A stretch of 64,000 nt of DNA from Oscillospiraceae bacterium (GCA_910574635.1 CAJTCG010000013.1:7250-71249); one strand, 5' to 3'. Positions 33,950 through 42,790 are shown, counted from the first letter of the stretch. Numbers and translations: made by a program. The notes: a model not told the origin generated them from the sequence alone.

Positions 33950-33978
33950 GAAAGCCGCGCTGTTTTCGCGGCGTATTT

Positions 33979-34572
33979 TCAGTGAGGCAGAACCAGGCTG
34001 ACGGCGCACAGGGCCAGGGCGGCGGCGCAGCCGATGTCCACAGCTTTTCGGTGGTTGGCAAAAAGCTTTTGCAGCGCCGCTCCGGCAAAGAGCCAGGCCA
34101 GATTGGCAGCCGGCCCGGTGAAGGGGAGGAACAGCCCCACCGCCAGCAGGGCCCAGAAGGACCTGGTGTAGGGCAGGACAAAAGAGGTCATTGCCATCAG
34201 GCAAAAAACCATGATTTTCACATTCGTCAGCTGTACCAGCAGTCCCGTGAGAAAGCCCGGAGCCTCCGGGGCCTGGCCCTCCGGCCCGGCGGAGGAGCGG
34301 AGGGTGTGCCAGGCCATCCACAGCAGGTAAGCCGCTCCCACCCAGGACAAAAGCCCCACGTACTGATCCAAAACGGCGCCCAGGAAATAGGTGACCAGCA
34401 CGGAGGCCAGGGACACCAATGAAAAGCCGGTGAGCAGCCCCCGCCACTGCCGCAGGGCGGGACCCTTTCCATACCGCAGGGCGGTGGAGAGGGAGCAGAG
34501 GTTGGCGGGGCCGGGGGTAATGGCGCCTACATAGCAGTAGAGCAGGAAGGAGGGGAGAAGGGACAGGGGCAT
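33979..34572 (-). CDS. LysE family amino-acid exporter
   Basis: A 197-aa membrane protein of the LysE/RhtB family with six helices. The signature AITPGPANLCSLSTALRYGK sits near the N-terminus, and LTNVKIMVFCLMAM and GPAANLAWLFAG are typical. The start at 34572 is chosen for AAAGGA at a workable distance; an alternative ATG at 34584 directly abuts the purine run. It is divergent from a LysR regulator, the usual LysE/LysG arrangement. Confidence 0.9.
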   Translation of the reverse strand: MPLSLLPSFLLYCYVGAITPGPANLCSLSTALRYGKGPALRQWRGLLTGFSLVSLASVLVTYFLGAVLDQYVGLLSWVGAAYLLWMAWHTLRSSAGPEGQAPEAPGFLTGLLVQLTNVKIMVFCLMAMTSFVLPYTRSFWALLAVGLFLPFTGPAANLAWLFAGAALQKLFANHRKAVDIGCAAALALCAVSLVLPH

Positions 34573-34626
34573 GACGGACACCATCCTTTGGTTGAGATGG
34601 GCCCATCATAGCAGAAAAGAATCTAT

Positions 34627-34655
34627 TTGAAAAGCGAAAGTTTTTAAAGTATACT
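34627..34655 (+). promoter_or_regulatory. Promoter of the lysR-type gene
   Basis: TTGAAA (34627-34632), 17-bp spacer, TATACT (34650-34655). The intergenic region is the expected binding area for the LysR-type regulator. Confidence 0.65.
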
Positions 34656-34688
34656 ATTGATAAAACCGATGAGTTGGGAGGGACCCCT

Positions 34689-35642
34689 ATGGAACTGAAA
34701 AATCTTCGCACCTTCCAGACGGTGGTGGACCAGGGGAGCTATCAAAAGGCGGCGGAGCGGCTGGGCTATACCCAGTCCACCATTACCGTCCAAATCCAGC
34801 AGCTGGAGGAGGAGCTGGGGGTTCCCCTCTTTGAGCGGGTGGGCCGGAGAATGGTGCTGACGGAGGCGGGAGAGCGGGCGCTGCCCCAGGCCCGGGAGCT
34901 GCTGGAGGCGGCGGAGCGGCTTTTGGAGTGCGGAAAAACCGGGAGCGTTCCCACGGGGACCCTCCGGGTGGACATGGCGGAGACCCTGCTGTGCTATCAG
35001 ATGCAGCCGGTGATCCGGGCCTTCCGGGAGCGGGCCCCCCAGGTCCGGCTGATTGTGCGGAGCTGCAACTGCATGCAGATTCCCCAAGGGGTCCGCACCG
35101 GGGCCTGTGATTTGGGAGTGGGATACGACATGGACTGGAACCGGGAGGCCCTGGAGGTGGAGTCCATGGGGAGCTATGACATTGTGCTCCTGGTCTCCCC
35201 GGATTTTACGGAGCCGGATTTCACCACCCCCGGTCAGCGGAAAGCCGCCTCCCTGGTCACCGACGAGCCGGACAGCATTTTCCGCCGCCGCCTGGAGGCG
35301 TACCTCTGCCAGCGGGAGATTGAACTGGACGTGACGCTGGAGCTGTGGAGCATCGAAACCATCAAGCGCTGCGTCATGAGCAACCTGGGCTTTACCTACC
35401 TGCCCCGCTTTGTGGCGGAGGAGGAACTGGCGGACGGACGGCTGGTGGAGCTGGAAGCGCCCATCTCCGGCGTTCCCGCCCCGGCCCTGTGCGCCTGGCG
35501 GAAGGGGAGGTGGGTTACCCCGGCCATGGAGCTCTTTCTTTCGCTGCTGCGGGAGGCCCTGGCGGAGGGAGAGCCCCTCAGTGCCGCCGCTTCCGCTCCG
35601 GCCCTGGGTCCCTTCTCTGGAAGGGCTTGTCGATTAAAATAA
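34689..35642 (+). CDS. LysR-family transcriptional regulator
   Basis: A 317-aa LysR-type regulator. The winged helix-turn-helix is at residues 3-60 (LRTFQTVVDQGSYQKAAERLGYTQSTITVQI then LEEELGVPLFERVGRRMVLT), and the C-terminal two-lobed effector domain starts at about residue 90. GGGAGG precedes the ATG at 34689. It is divergent from the LysE exporter and probably controls it in response to an amino acid. Its 3' end overlaps the convergent YlmC-type gene by 65 bp. Confidence 0.92.
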   Translation: MELKNLRTFQTVVDQGSYQKAAERLGYTQSTITVQIQQLEEELGVPLFERVGRRMVLTEAGERALPQARELLEAAERLLECGKTGSVPTGTLRVDMAETLLCYQMQPVIRAFRERAPQVRLIVRSCNCMQIPQGVRTGACDLGVGYDMDWNREALEVESMGSYDIVLLVSPDFTEPDFTTPGQRKAASLVTDEPDSIFRRRLEAYLCQREIELDVTLELWSIETIKRCVMSNLGFTYLPRFVAEEELADGRLVELEAPISGVPAPALCAWRKGRWVTPAMELFLSLLREALAEGEPLSAAASAPALGPFSGRACRLK

Positions 35643-35856
35643 TGTCGTCCCCTATGCGCTGAATGCAGTCCCAGGGGATGTAGAACTCCTCTCCCCGCCC
35701 GAAGAGCCCGAAGAACCGGGCGGGCCCGTAAACTACAATGGCAACCACCTGCCCCTCCGGGGCCCGGAGGTCCAGGTCCGCTACCAGTCCCAGGCGGGAG
35801 CCGTCGTTGATGTTGATGACCTCCTTCCGGCGGAGGTCCTGAAACCGGAACTGCAT
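35578..35856 (-). CDS. YlmC/YmxH family PRC-barrel sporulation protein
   Basis: A 92-aa PRC-barrel protein. The pattern FRFQDLRRKEVININDGSRLGLVADLDL and FYIPWDCIQRIGDDIILID is that of YlmC/YmxH proteins of spore formers; the exact function is unknown. AAAGGAG precedes the ATG at 35856. It lies directly upstream of and divergent from sigG, which supports a sporulation context. The end overlaps lysR antisense by 65 bp. Confidence 0.9.
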   Translation of the reverse strand: MQFRFQDLRRKEVININDGSRLGLVADLDLRAPEGQVVAIVVYGPARFFGLFGRGEEFYIPWDCIQRIGDDIILIDKPFQRRDPGPERKRRH

Positions 35857-35923
35857 GGCCCTCAACTCCTTTCGTGAAAGCCTATGCGCCCCCTGGGCCG
35901 TCCTATTCTGACAAAAGGTCCCA

Positions 35924-35953
35924 GTATAGGAAAAATGGCCTCTGGAGATACTG
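35924..35953 (+). promoter_or_regulatory. Sigma-F/sigma-G type promoter of sigG
   Basis: GTATA (35924-35928), a 15-bp spacer, then GGAGATACTG (35944-35953), which fits the GYATA / GGnnAnAnTR consensus of forespore sigma factors at all fixed positions. It lies 72 bp before the sigG start. Confidence 0.8.
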
Positions 35954-36025
35954 ACTTTGCGGCGGCAAGAGGGGGAAGACCTCCCGTCCGCCGTGTGGAA
36001 GTATACACAAGAGGGGGCTTCTTTC

Positions 36026-36796
36026 ATGCAGGGAAAAGTCGAGATCGCGGGGGTCAACACCGCCAAGCTGAAGGTGCTGAAAAACGAGGAAACCATGGCG
36101 CTTCTCCGCCGGACCAAGGAGGGAGACCAGGAGGCCCGCCGCCAGCTCATTGAGGGAAACCTCCGGCTGGTGCTGTCCGTCATCCAGCGCTTTTCCAGCC
36201 GGGGGGAGAACGTGGACGACCTGTTTCAAGTGGGCTGCGTAGGGCTTATCAAGGCCATTGACAACTTCGACATCAACCAGCCGGTGAAATTTTCCACCTA
36301 CGGCGTGCCCATGATCATTGGCGAGATCCGCCGCTATCTCCGGGACAACAGCGCCATCCGGGTTTCCCGGTCCATGCGGGACACGGCCTACCGGGTCCTC
36401 CAGGTCCGGGAGCGGCTGATTTCCGAGACCCAGCGGGAGCCCACCGTGGAGCAGATTGCCAAGGAGCTGGACATCCCCCGGGAGGACGTGGTCTTCGCCA
36501 TGGACGCCATTGTGGACCCGGTGTCCCTCTATGAGCCGGTGTACTCCGACGGCGGGGACGCCCTGTGCGTCATGGACCAGGTTCGGGATACCCAGAATAC
36601 CGACGAGCACTGGACGGACCGCATCGCCCTGAAGGACGCCTTGAAGCGCCTGGACGACCGGGAGCGGCGCATCCTGTCCCTGCGGTTTTATGAGGGCAAG
36701 ACCCAGATGGAGGTCTCCGCCGAGGTGGGCATCTCCCAGGCCCAGGTCTCCCGGCTGGAGAAGGGGGCCATCAATACCATCAAAAAAAATATTTAG
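36026..36796 (+). CDS. sigG: Sporulation sigma factor SigG
   Basis: A 256-aa sigma factor for late forespore genes. The N-terminal KVEIAGVNTAKLKVLKNEE is the SigG signature; region 2 (NLRLVLSVIQRF, DDLFQVGCVGLIKAID) and region 4 (YEGKTQMEVSAEVGISQAQVSRLEKGA) are complete. GAGGGGG precedes the ATG at 36026. The upstream promoter matches sigma-F/G, so expression should follow sigma-F and then be autocatalytic. It ends at a strong terminator. Confidence 0.97.
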   Translation: MQGKVEIAGVNTAKLKVLKNEETMALLRRTKEGDQEARRQLIEGNLRLVLSVIQRFSSRGENVDDLFQVGCVGLIKAIDNFDINQPVKFSTYGVPMIIGEIRRYLRDNSAIRVSRSMRDTAYRVLQVRERLISETQREPTVEQIAKELDIPREDVVFAMDAIVDPVSLYEPVYSDGGDALCVMDQVRDTQNTDEHWTDRIALKDALKRLDDRERRILSLRFYEGKTQMEVSAEVGISQAQVSRLEKGAINTIKKNI

Positions 36797-36801
36797 TCCA
36801 G

Positions 36802-36828
36802 GGCCCGCTGCTTCCGGCGGGCCTTTTT
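36802..36828 (+). terminator. Terminator after sigG
   Basis: Stem GGCCCGC / GCGGGCC (36802-36808 with 36817-36823) and TTTTT. Confidence 0.92.
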
Positions 36829-36839
36829 CGTGGTTTCCC

Positions 36840-36868
36840 TTGTATTTTCTTCCGGGAACTGCTATAAT
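36840..36868 (+). promoter_or_regulatory. Sigma-A promoter of the M50 protease / scp operon
   Basis: TTGTAT (36840-36845), 17-bp spacer, perfect TATAAT (36863-36868), 27 bp before the start codon. Confidence 0.85.
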
Positions 36869-36894
36869 GATACAACTGTGAAAGGGGGAGGACT

Positions 36895-37548
36895 ATGGAT
36901 TTCGGCGGGCTTGTCCGCTCCATTGACTGGAATTTTCTGGAGAGCACCTTGACAAGAGTCCTGGCGGTCCTCCTCTGCCTGACGGTCCACGAGACCTGCC
37001 ACGGCCTGGCGGCTTACGCGCTGGGGGACCCTACGGCCCGGGATCGCCGCCGTCTGAGCCTGAACCCCCTGCGGCATATTGACTGGCTGGGCCTTGCCAT
37101 GATGCTGGCTGTGGGCTTTGGCTGGGCCAAGCCTGTTCCGGTGGACCCCCGGCATTTTAAAAGGCCCAAGCAGGGCATGGCCCTCACCGCCCTGGCGGGC
37201 CCGGCGTCCAATTTCCTGCTGGCCCTGCTGGCGATGGCCCTCAGCCGGGTGATTTACCAGTATTTCCCCTACAGCCGGGGCGGGGCCCTGGCCTTCGAGT
37301 TTTTGCTGTATACCCTGGCCCCCCTGTCCATTGGCTTGGGGCTGTTCAACCTGCTGCCCATTCCGCCTCTGGATGGGTCCAAGGTGCTGGGGGCCTTCCT
37401 GCCGGACACAACCTACTTTGGCCTGATGCGCTATGAGCGCTTCGGTATGTTTTTGCTGCTGGCCCTGAGCTGGTTCGGCGTCACCGGGGACCTTATCAGC
37501 GGGGCGATCCTTGGCGTTTACCGCTTCTTCTTCGAGCTGTTTTTCTAA
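36895..37548 (+). CDS. Site-2 protease family (M50) membrane metalloprotease
   Basis: A 217-aa membrane protein with the zinc motif HETCH at residues 32-36 and the second site NLLPIPPLDGSKV, whose Asp completes the active site. It is the short type without a PDZ domain, often next to scpA in Clostridia; its substrate is unknown. GGGGGAGG precedes the ATG. It is the first gene of a long run through rluB. Confidence 0.9.
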   Translation: MDFGGLVRSIDWNFLESTLTRVLAVLLCLTVHETCHGLAAYALGDPTARDRRRLSLNPLRHIDWLGLAMMLAVGFGWAKPVPVDPRHFKRPKQGMALTALAGPASNFLLALLAMALSRVIYQYFPYSRGGALAFEFLLYTLAPLSIGLGLFNLLPIPPLDGSKVLGAFLPDTTYFGLMRYERFGMFLLLALSWFGVTGDLISGAILGVYRFFFELFF

Positions 37549-37586
37549 ATCCGGCCGGGCCCGTTCCGGCGCGGTGGGAGGTATTT

Positions 37587-38381
37587 TTGGAAAGTCCCGT
37601 ATTCAAACTGGAAAAGGTGGTCCACTCCCGAACGGAGGAGTTACAGGACTTCGAGGGTCCCCTGGACCTGATTCTCTTCCTTCTGGGGAAGAATAAGATG
37701 GAGATTCAAGACATCTCCATTTCCCTAATCTGCGACCAATACTTAAGCTGGCTGGACCGGCGGAAGGAGCTGGACCTGGAGGTGGCCAGTGAATTCGCCG
37801 CCATGGCCTCCCATTTGGTGTACCTCAAAACCCGGATGCTCCTCTCCATTGAGGACGAGGAGGCCAAAAGCGAGATGGAAGCCCTCATCCAGTCCCTGGA
37901 GGAGCGCCGCCGGGGGGAGAGCTATGCCTACGTCAAGGCCATGGGGGAGAAGCTGGCCCCCCTGGGGGAGTTCGGCCGGAGTGTTTGCGTCCGGGGGCCG
38001 GAGCCTCTGGAGCCCGGGGAGATCCTTTACGACCACCGCCCCCGGGACCTTCTGCGGGCCATGCGGGAGCTCCAGGCCAGGGCGGAGCGGAAGCTGCCGC
38101 CGCCAAAAGCGGCCTTCCAGGAAATCGCCCGGCACGAGCCCTATCCGGTGGAGCGGAAAGCCCGGGACATCCTGCGCCGTTTGCGGGACGGAACCGTTAC
38201 CCGCTTTCTCCAGCTCTTTCACGGCAGCCGGAGCCGCAGCGAGATTGTGGCCACCTTCCTGGCGGTGCTGGAGCTGTGCCGGTCCCATGTGCTGCAATTG
38301 ACGGGCTCGGAAACCGAGTGCACCGTCCGGCAGGTGGGAGACCCGCCGGAGCATCTCGCCGCCCAGGCGGAAGAAATCTGA
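37587..38381 (+). CDS. scpA: Segregation and condensation protein A
   Basis: A 264-aa kleisin that bridges Smc heads in the bacterial condensin. Typical segments are FEGPLDLILFLLGKNKMEIQDISISLICDQYL and ASHLVYLKTRMLL near the N-terminus, and a C-terminal winged helix. The start is a TTG with GGGAGG upstream; no ATG suits the conserved N-terminus. scpB follows 9 bp later. Confidence 0.95.
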   Translation: MESPVFKLEKVVHSRTEELQDFEGPLDLILFLLGKNKMEIQDISISLICDQYLSWLDRRKELDLEVASEFAAMASHLVYLKTRMLLSIEDEEAKSEMEALIQSLEERRRGESYAYVKAMGEKLAPLGEFGRSVCVRGPEPLEPGEILYDHRPRDLLRAMRELQARAERKLPPPKAAFQEIARHEPYPVERKARDILRRLRDGTVTRFLQLFHGSRSRSEIVATFLAVLELCRSHVLQLTGSETECTVRQVGDPPEHLAAQAEEI

Positions 38382-38390
38382 GGAGGCCCC

Positions 38391-39002
38391 ATGGAGAGAA
38401 AGGAAATCGAATCCGCCGTGGAGGCGATCTTGTTCGCCTCCGGCGAACCCGTGCAAATCAAACGCCTCTGCGCCGCCCTGGAGCTGGCCCGCCCCGCCGT
38501 GGAGCGGGCGCTGAAGGACCTGGGCGACCACTATGCCTTCGACCAGCGGGGCATCCGCCTGGTGCAGATGGAGGACTGCTGGCAGCTTTGCTCCGCCCCG
38601 GAGTTTGGGGACGCGGTCCACCGGGCCCTGGAGGTCCGCAAGCCCGCCAAGCTCAGCCAGCCGGCCCTGGAGGCCCTGACCATCATCGCCTACTACCAGC
38701 CCACCACCCGGGCCTATGTGGATCAAATCCGGGGCGTGGACAGCTCGTATACCATGAGCCTGCTCCTCAACCGGGACCTTATTGAGGAGTGCGGGCGGCT
38801 TCAGGTGCCGGGGCGGCCCCGGCTGTACCGGACCACCAAGCAGTTTCTCCGGGCCTTTCACCTCAGTAGCTTGGAGGACCTTCCGGAACTGACGGAGCCC
38901 TCCGAGGAGGAGGACCCCCTGGACCCGGAGGCCGACGGCCAGATGCGCCTGGGGGAGAACGGAGAGATCGTGTCCTCTCAGGAGGAGGAAGAGACGGAAT
39001 AA
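38391..39002 (+). CDS. scpB: Segregation and condensation protein B
   Basis: A 203-aa ScpB with two winged-helix domains: IESAVEAILFASGEPVQIKRL at the start, KLSQPALEALTIIAYYQPTTRAYVDQIRGVDS in the second, and GRPRLYRTTKQFLRAFHL. It works with ScpA and Smc in chromosome segregation. AGGAGG precedes the ATG. The last 40 residues are acidic. Confidence 0.95.
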   Translation: MERKEIESAVEAILFASGEPVQIKRLCAALELARPAVERALKDLGDHYAFDQRGIRLVQMEDCWQLCSAPEFGDAVHRALEVRKPAKLSQPALEALTIIAYYQPTTRAYVDQIRGVDSSYTMSLLLNRDLIEECGRLQVPGRPRLYRTTKQFLRAFHLSSLEDLPELTEPSEEEDPLDPEADGQMRLGENGEIVSSQEEEETE

Positions 39003-39020
39003 GGAAGGGAGGCGCCGCCT

Positions 39021-39725
39021 GTGGTATGGCTGTGGATTCTGGCGGTAATCATACTGCTGACTGCCGTGCTCTGCTGGACCCGGGTGGGCTTCTGGGTGGC
39101 CTTTGGCGGGGAGGCGCTCCGCCTGGACGTGAAATTTGGGCTGCTGCGGGTACATATTCTTCCCGCCAAGCCCCAAAAGCCCAGGGAGGAGAAGCCGAAA
39201 GAGGAGAAGAAAAAGCCCCCCAAAGAGCCGGAGGAGAAGGAACCGAAGCCTAAGCGCGCCTTCACCCTGGAGGACGGAAAGGACGCCCTCCGCACCCTGC
39301 TCCCGCCGCTGAAGCGGGCGCTGCGGCGGTTTGGCCGGGGCATCCGGGTAAAGCCCCTGCGGCTGTCCCTGGTGCTGGGGGGGCAGGAGGACCCCGCCGC
39401 CGCGGCCCAAGCTTATGGGGAGATCCAGGCCGCCGTCTGGACGGGGATGCCCCTGCTGGAGCGCCTGGTGGACGTCCGGGACGTATACATTCACACGGAC
39501 GTGGACTTTATGGCCTCCGCTGCGGCGGTGGAGGGAGAGACCGGCGTTACGATCCGCATCGGCACGCTGCTGGCCATGGGCTTCGGCTTGGCGTTCCCGG
39601 CCCTGGGCTGGTTCCTGCGCTGGCGGAAGCGTTGCAAGGCCCGGCCTCCCAAGCCGGAAAGGAAAACCAAGAAGCCCAAGGGCCATCCGCCGGAGGAGCC
39701 GCCAACCGAGAAGCCGGCCGCGTAA
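39021..39725 (+). CDS. DUF2953 family membrane protein
   Basis: A 234-aa protein with an N-terminal transmembrane helix, a highly charged Lys/Glu/Pro linker (residues 50-78), a DUF2953-like domain and a Lys/Pro-rich tail after a second hydrophobic segment. The GTG start has GGGAGG 8 nt upstream. DUF2953 genes commonly precede ytfJ in spore formers, as here. Function unknown. Confidence 0.85.
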   Translation: MVWLWILAVIILLTAVLCWTRVGFWVAFGGEALRLDVKFGLLRVHILPAKPQKPREEKPKEEKKKPPKEPEEKEPKPKRAFTLEDGKDALRTLLPPLKRALRRFGRGIRVKPLRLSLVLGGQEDPAAAAQAYGEIQAAVWTGMPLLERLVDVRDVYIHTDVDFMASAAAVEGETGVTIRIGTLLAMGFGLAFPALGWFLRWRKRCKARPPKPERKTKKPKGHPPEEPPTEKPAA

Positions 39726-39777
39726 GGCGTGATGACCGCTATGATGATGGAATCCAACAGGAGAAAGGACGAAAAAG

Positions 39778-40185
39778 ATGGACAACATGGATAAGAAGCA
39801 CCCGGTCAGCGAGCTGATGCGTTCCACCATTGAAAAAATTCACGAGCTGGTGGATACCAACGTCATTGTGGGACAGCCCATCACCACCCCTGACGGCGTG
39901 ACCCTGATTCCCATTTCCCGGGTCAACTTCGGCTTTGGCAGCGGCGGAGGGGATTACGGCAAATCCATGAAGGGCGAGAACTTCGGTGGCGGAGGCGGCG
40001 CGGGGGTGAAAATCGACCCCGTGGCCTTCCTGACCATCAAAGACGGCGTGACCCGGGTCCTGCCGGTGGCGGTGCCCCCGGTGTCCACCCTGGATCGCAT
40101 TGTGGACATGGCGCCGGACCTGATGGACAAGGCGGAAAAATTCCTGGACAAGAAAAAGGCGGAGAAGGAGCAAGAATCCGTCTGA
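39778..40185 (+). CDS. ytfJ: Sporulation protein YtfJ (GerW family)
   Basis: A 135-aa protein of the YtfJ/GerW family. The pattern HPVSELMRSTIEKIHELVDTNVIVGQPI, then the Gly-rich SRVNFGFGSGGGDYG and GGGGGAGVKIDPVAFL, is diagnostic. In Bacillus it is a forespore protein required for spore germination responses. GAGAAAGGA precedes the ATG. It lies between DUF2953 and a D,D-carboxypeptidase gene, a conserved clostridial order. Confidence 0.93.
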   Translation: MDNMDKKHPVSELMRSTIEKIHELVDTNVIVGQPITTPDGVTLIPISRVNFGFGSGGGDYGKSMKGENFGGGGGAGVKIDPVAFLTIKDGVTRVLPVAVPPVSTLDRIVDMAPDLMDKAEKFLDKKKAEKEQESV

Positions 40186-40234
40186 GCCGGGCATACTATC
40201 ATCACTTGACTGTTGACGAACGGAGTGATGACGC

Positions 40235-41347
40235 TTGCTGAAAACTTTCCCTTTCCGAAGGGCCGGGGCGCTGGCCCTGGCCCTGGCCTGCCTGCTGGCG
40301 GGCCGGGTCCGGGCAGTGGAGGTCTCCGCCTCCGCCGCGGTCCTGATGGATATGGACAGCGGCCGGGTGCTCTACGAACGGAACGCCGGAGCCCGGATGC
40401 TCATCGCCAGCACCACGAAGATTCTGACGGCCCTGGTGGCCATCCGGGACGGGAATTTGTCCGACACGGTGAAGGTGAGCCGGGAGGCCGCCTATACGGA
40501 GGGTTCCTCCATGTATCTCAAGGAGGGGGAGGAGCTGACCCTGGAGACTCTGCTCTACGGTTTGCTCCTCTGCTCCGGGAACGACGCCGCCGTGGCGGTG
40601 GCGGAGCATGTGGGGGGCAGCGTGGAGGGCTTTGTGGAACGGATGAACGAAACCGCCCTGGAGCTGGGGATGGAGGATTCCTCCTTCGCCAACCCCAACG
40701 GCCTGGACGACGAGGAGCACTATTCCACCGCCTACGACATGGCCCTGCTGGCCCGGGCGGCCATGGGAAACGAGACCCTGGTCCGCATTGCCTCCACCCG
40801 GACGGCGACCATCGGCGGGCGGACCATGACGAACCACAATAAGCTGCTTCGCTACATGGACGGCTGCCTGGGCCTGAAAACCGGCTACACCCGGGCGGCG
40901 GGCCGGACCTTGGTGAGCTGCGCGGAGCGAAACGGCCAGCGGCTCATTGCCGTGACCCTCCAGGACGGCAACGACTGGGCGGACCACCAGAGCCTCTATG
41001 ACTACGGCTTTTCCGCCTACCCCGCCAAACGGATGGCCCAGCTGGGCCACGAGGTGGCGGAGGAGGCGGGGATTCCCCTCATCGCGGCGGACAGCTTCGC
41101 CTGGCCCCTGGCGCAGGGGGAAGCGCTGGAAACCTCCGTGAAGCTTGAGCGGGATCTGACCGGGCCCCTCCGGGCAGGAACCCGGGTGGGGAAGGCGGTG
41201 TTCTCCCTGAACGGGAAGGAAGTGGGCCGGGTGGGCCTTCTGATAGGAAGCGATATCAGTCCGCCTCCCGGCGAAGAGGCCGCAAGCTCCGGCTCCTGGA
41301 AGCCGGAGGTGGAGACTGCCATGACGGTACTGCGAAAGTATAGGTGA
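40235..41347 (+). CDS. D-alanyl-D-alanine carboxypeptidase (DacF/DacB type)
   Basis: A 370-aa S11 penicillin-binding protein with a signal peptide (residues 1-27). The active-site motifs are STTK (Ser59, Lys62), SGN (114-116) and KTG (215-217), followed by a C-terminal beta domain. It trims D-Ala from peptidoglycan stem peptides; the context after ytfJ suggests a role in spore cortex formation. The start is a TTG after GGAGTG. It ends 4 bp before rluB. Confidence 0.92.
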   Translation: MLKTFPFRRAGALALALACLLAGRVRAVEVSASAAVLMDMDSGRVLYERNAGARMLIASTTKILTALVAIRDGNLSDTVKVSREAAYTEGSSMYLKEGEELTLETLLYGLLLCSGNDAAVAVAEHVGGSVEGFVERMNETALELGMEDSSFANPNGLDDEEHYSTAYDMALLARAAMGNETLVRIASTRTATIGGRTMTNHNKLLRYMDGCLGLKTGYTRAAGRTLVSCAERNGQRLIAVTLQDGNDWADHQSLYDYGFSAYPAKRMAQLGHEVAEEAGIPLIAADSFAWPLAQGEALETSVKLERDLTGPLRAGTRVGKAVFSLNGKEVGRVGLLIGSDISPPPGEEAASSGSWKPEVETAMTVLRKYR

Positions 41348-41351
41348 GGCA

Positions 41352-42077
41352 ATGGAAGAACGGCTGCAAAAGCTCCTCTCCGCCGCCGGGGTCTGCTCCC
41401 GGCGGGCGGCGGAGGGCTACATAGAGGCGGGCCGGGTGACGGTGAACGGCGAGACGGCCCGGCTGGGGGCCAAGGCCGACCCGGACCGGGACGAGATCCG
41501 CCTGGACGGAAAGCCCCTGCCCGCCAGGGCGGAGCCGGTGTATCTCCTTTTGAACAAGCCCCGGGGTTACGTCACCACCCTCTCCGACGAAAAGGGGCGG
41601 AAGACCGTGGCGGAGCTGGTGGCGGACTGCGGCGTCCGGGTGTACCCGGTGGGCCGCCTGGATTTGGATTCCGAGGGGCTGCTGCTGCTGACCAACGACG
41701 GCTGTCTGGCCCGGCGGCTGACCCACCCCAGCTGTGAGGTGGAAAAGACCTACCACGTCTGGGTCCGGGGTCCGGTCGAACAGGCGGCGGAACGCCTCGC
41801 CCAAATCCGGGACCTGGAGGGGGAGCCCATCCGCCCCGCCCGGGTAGAGACTCTCCGGCAGGGGAAAGAGGCGGCTAAGCTGGCCGTCACCATCCACCAG
41901 GGGAAGAACCGGCAGGTCCGCCGGATGTGCGCCGCCTGCGGCCTGGAGGTGGAGCGCCTCCGCCGGGTGCGGGAGCACACGCTGGCGCTGGGAACCCTGC
42001 CGCCGGGGAAGTGGCGGCGCCTGACGGCGGAGGAGGTCCGGGAACTGCGGGGTGGAGGCCGCGAAAGGGCCGTTTAG
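41352..42077 (+). CDS. rluB: Pseudouridine synthase RluB/RsuA family
   Basis: A 241-aa enzyme: an N-terminal S4 domain (RLQKLLSAAGVCSRRAAEGYIEAGRVTVNG), then the RsuA/RluB catalytic domain with VGRLDLDSEGLLLLTNDG holding the catalytic Asp and GKNRQVRRMCAACG. It modifies 23S rRNA near the peptidyl transferase centre if RluB. It closes the scp operon; a new promoter for the OLE-type RNA starts 24 bp later. Confidence 0.92.
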   Translation: MEERLQKLLSAAGVCSRRAAEGYIEAGRVTVNGETARLGAKADPDRDEIRLDGKPLPARAEPVYLLLNKPRGYVTTLSDEKGRKTVAELVADCGVRVYPVGRLDLDSEGLLLLTNDGCLARRLTHPSCEVEKTYHVWVRGPVEQAAERLAQIRDLEGEPIRPARVETLRQGKEAAKLAVTIHQGKNRQVRRMCAACGLEVERLRRVREHTLALGTLPPGKWRRLTAEEVRELRGGGRERAV

Positions 42078-42100
42078 AAAAAATTCATATACTGTATATC

Positions 42101-42129
42101 TTGCATATTTTCCCCTTCTATGCTATACT
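42101..42129 (+). promoter_or_regulatory. Sigma-A promoter of the OLE-type RNA
   Basis: TTGCAT (42101-42106), 17-bp spacer, TATACT (42124-42129), giving a predicted start at about 42136. Confidence 0.75.
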
Positions 42130-42135
42130 GATTTC

Positions 42136-42790
42136 CGCTAAGCGGCGGCGCAGTATTCTAGTCAGATCTGCCGTTTCCTAGGGAGGGCCTAAAAATCCTC
42201 TGAAGGGCACATCGATGAAACCCGTGGTGCCTGCTTGATACGCCCAGTTTTGGGTGGGTGCTGGGGGGAAGCGTACTCGGTACGCTTGCGGACTCAGGGC
42301 GTTTTCCAATGGCATGGTTTATCCGACCCTGTTTCCGTGGAGACCTGTTCTTGTGCGCGGACGTACTCCCACTGTGGTAATTCCGGCCCGCGTACGAAGC
42401 AGATTGTGAACCTGCAATGCGGTGCATCGGTCTTTCGGGGCCGTAACGCTGTGTGCAGCCGTAGCCTGCCTTGAGTGGGGCGGGTGGATTAGGGAACTAC
42501 GGAGGGCGGCCCCGGCCAGGGCGGCGTTCCGATCGCCCTTTGAAACCCGTTTTGCAAAAGAGGCTAAAGAAGCGGACAGACTGTGGTGGAAATCACCTAG
42601 GCTGTCCTGACGGGGCAGAAAAGGGATTGCAGTGCGGACTAAGTGGCAATCGGGTAGCGCGGAGAGGCAACGCCGCGCCGGAGCACCGAACGGGAAACCG
42701 CCTCCATCGGCAACGAGAGGTGTGTTCCGGGGAAATCCAACCCGTACCTAAGCCGTAAGATTTACTTTTTCTGCCGCCGCCGGCTTAGCT
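42136..42790 (+). ncRNA. ole: Large structured RNA, probable OLE RNA
   Basis: A 760-bp interval without a credible gene has its own promoter and is dense in paired segments; for example CTAAGCCG (42748-42755) is exactly complementary to CGGCTTAG (42781-42788) near the 3' end. The size (about 650 nt) matches Ornate Large Extremophilic (OLE) RNA. The next gene encodes an OapA-like membrane protein, followed by dxs, tlyA, nadK, argR and recN, exactly the conserved OLE neighbourhood of B. halodurans and other Firmicutes. The primary sequence was not aligned to the OLE consensus, so the call rests on context, size and structure. The boundaries are estimates. Confidence 0.85.

Noticed and set aside
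40186-40234. Sigma-F/G promoter upstream of the D,D-carboxypeptidase gene
   Set aside because: A GCATA occurs but no GGnnAnAnTR follows at 15-17 bp.
42235-42758. Short open frames inside the OLE-type RNA region
   Set aside because: They overlap each other in different frames, lack ribosome sites and domain character, and the interval shows RNA-like pairing.
42080-42790. Group II intron, RNase P RNA or tmRNA as identity of the large RNA
   Set aside because: No reverse transcriptase or intron domain V-like hairpin, and no recognisable RNase P or tmRNA core; the oapA-dxs-recN context fits OLE.
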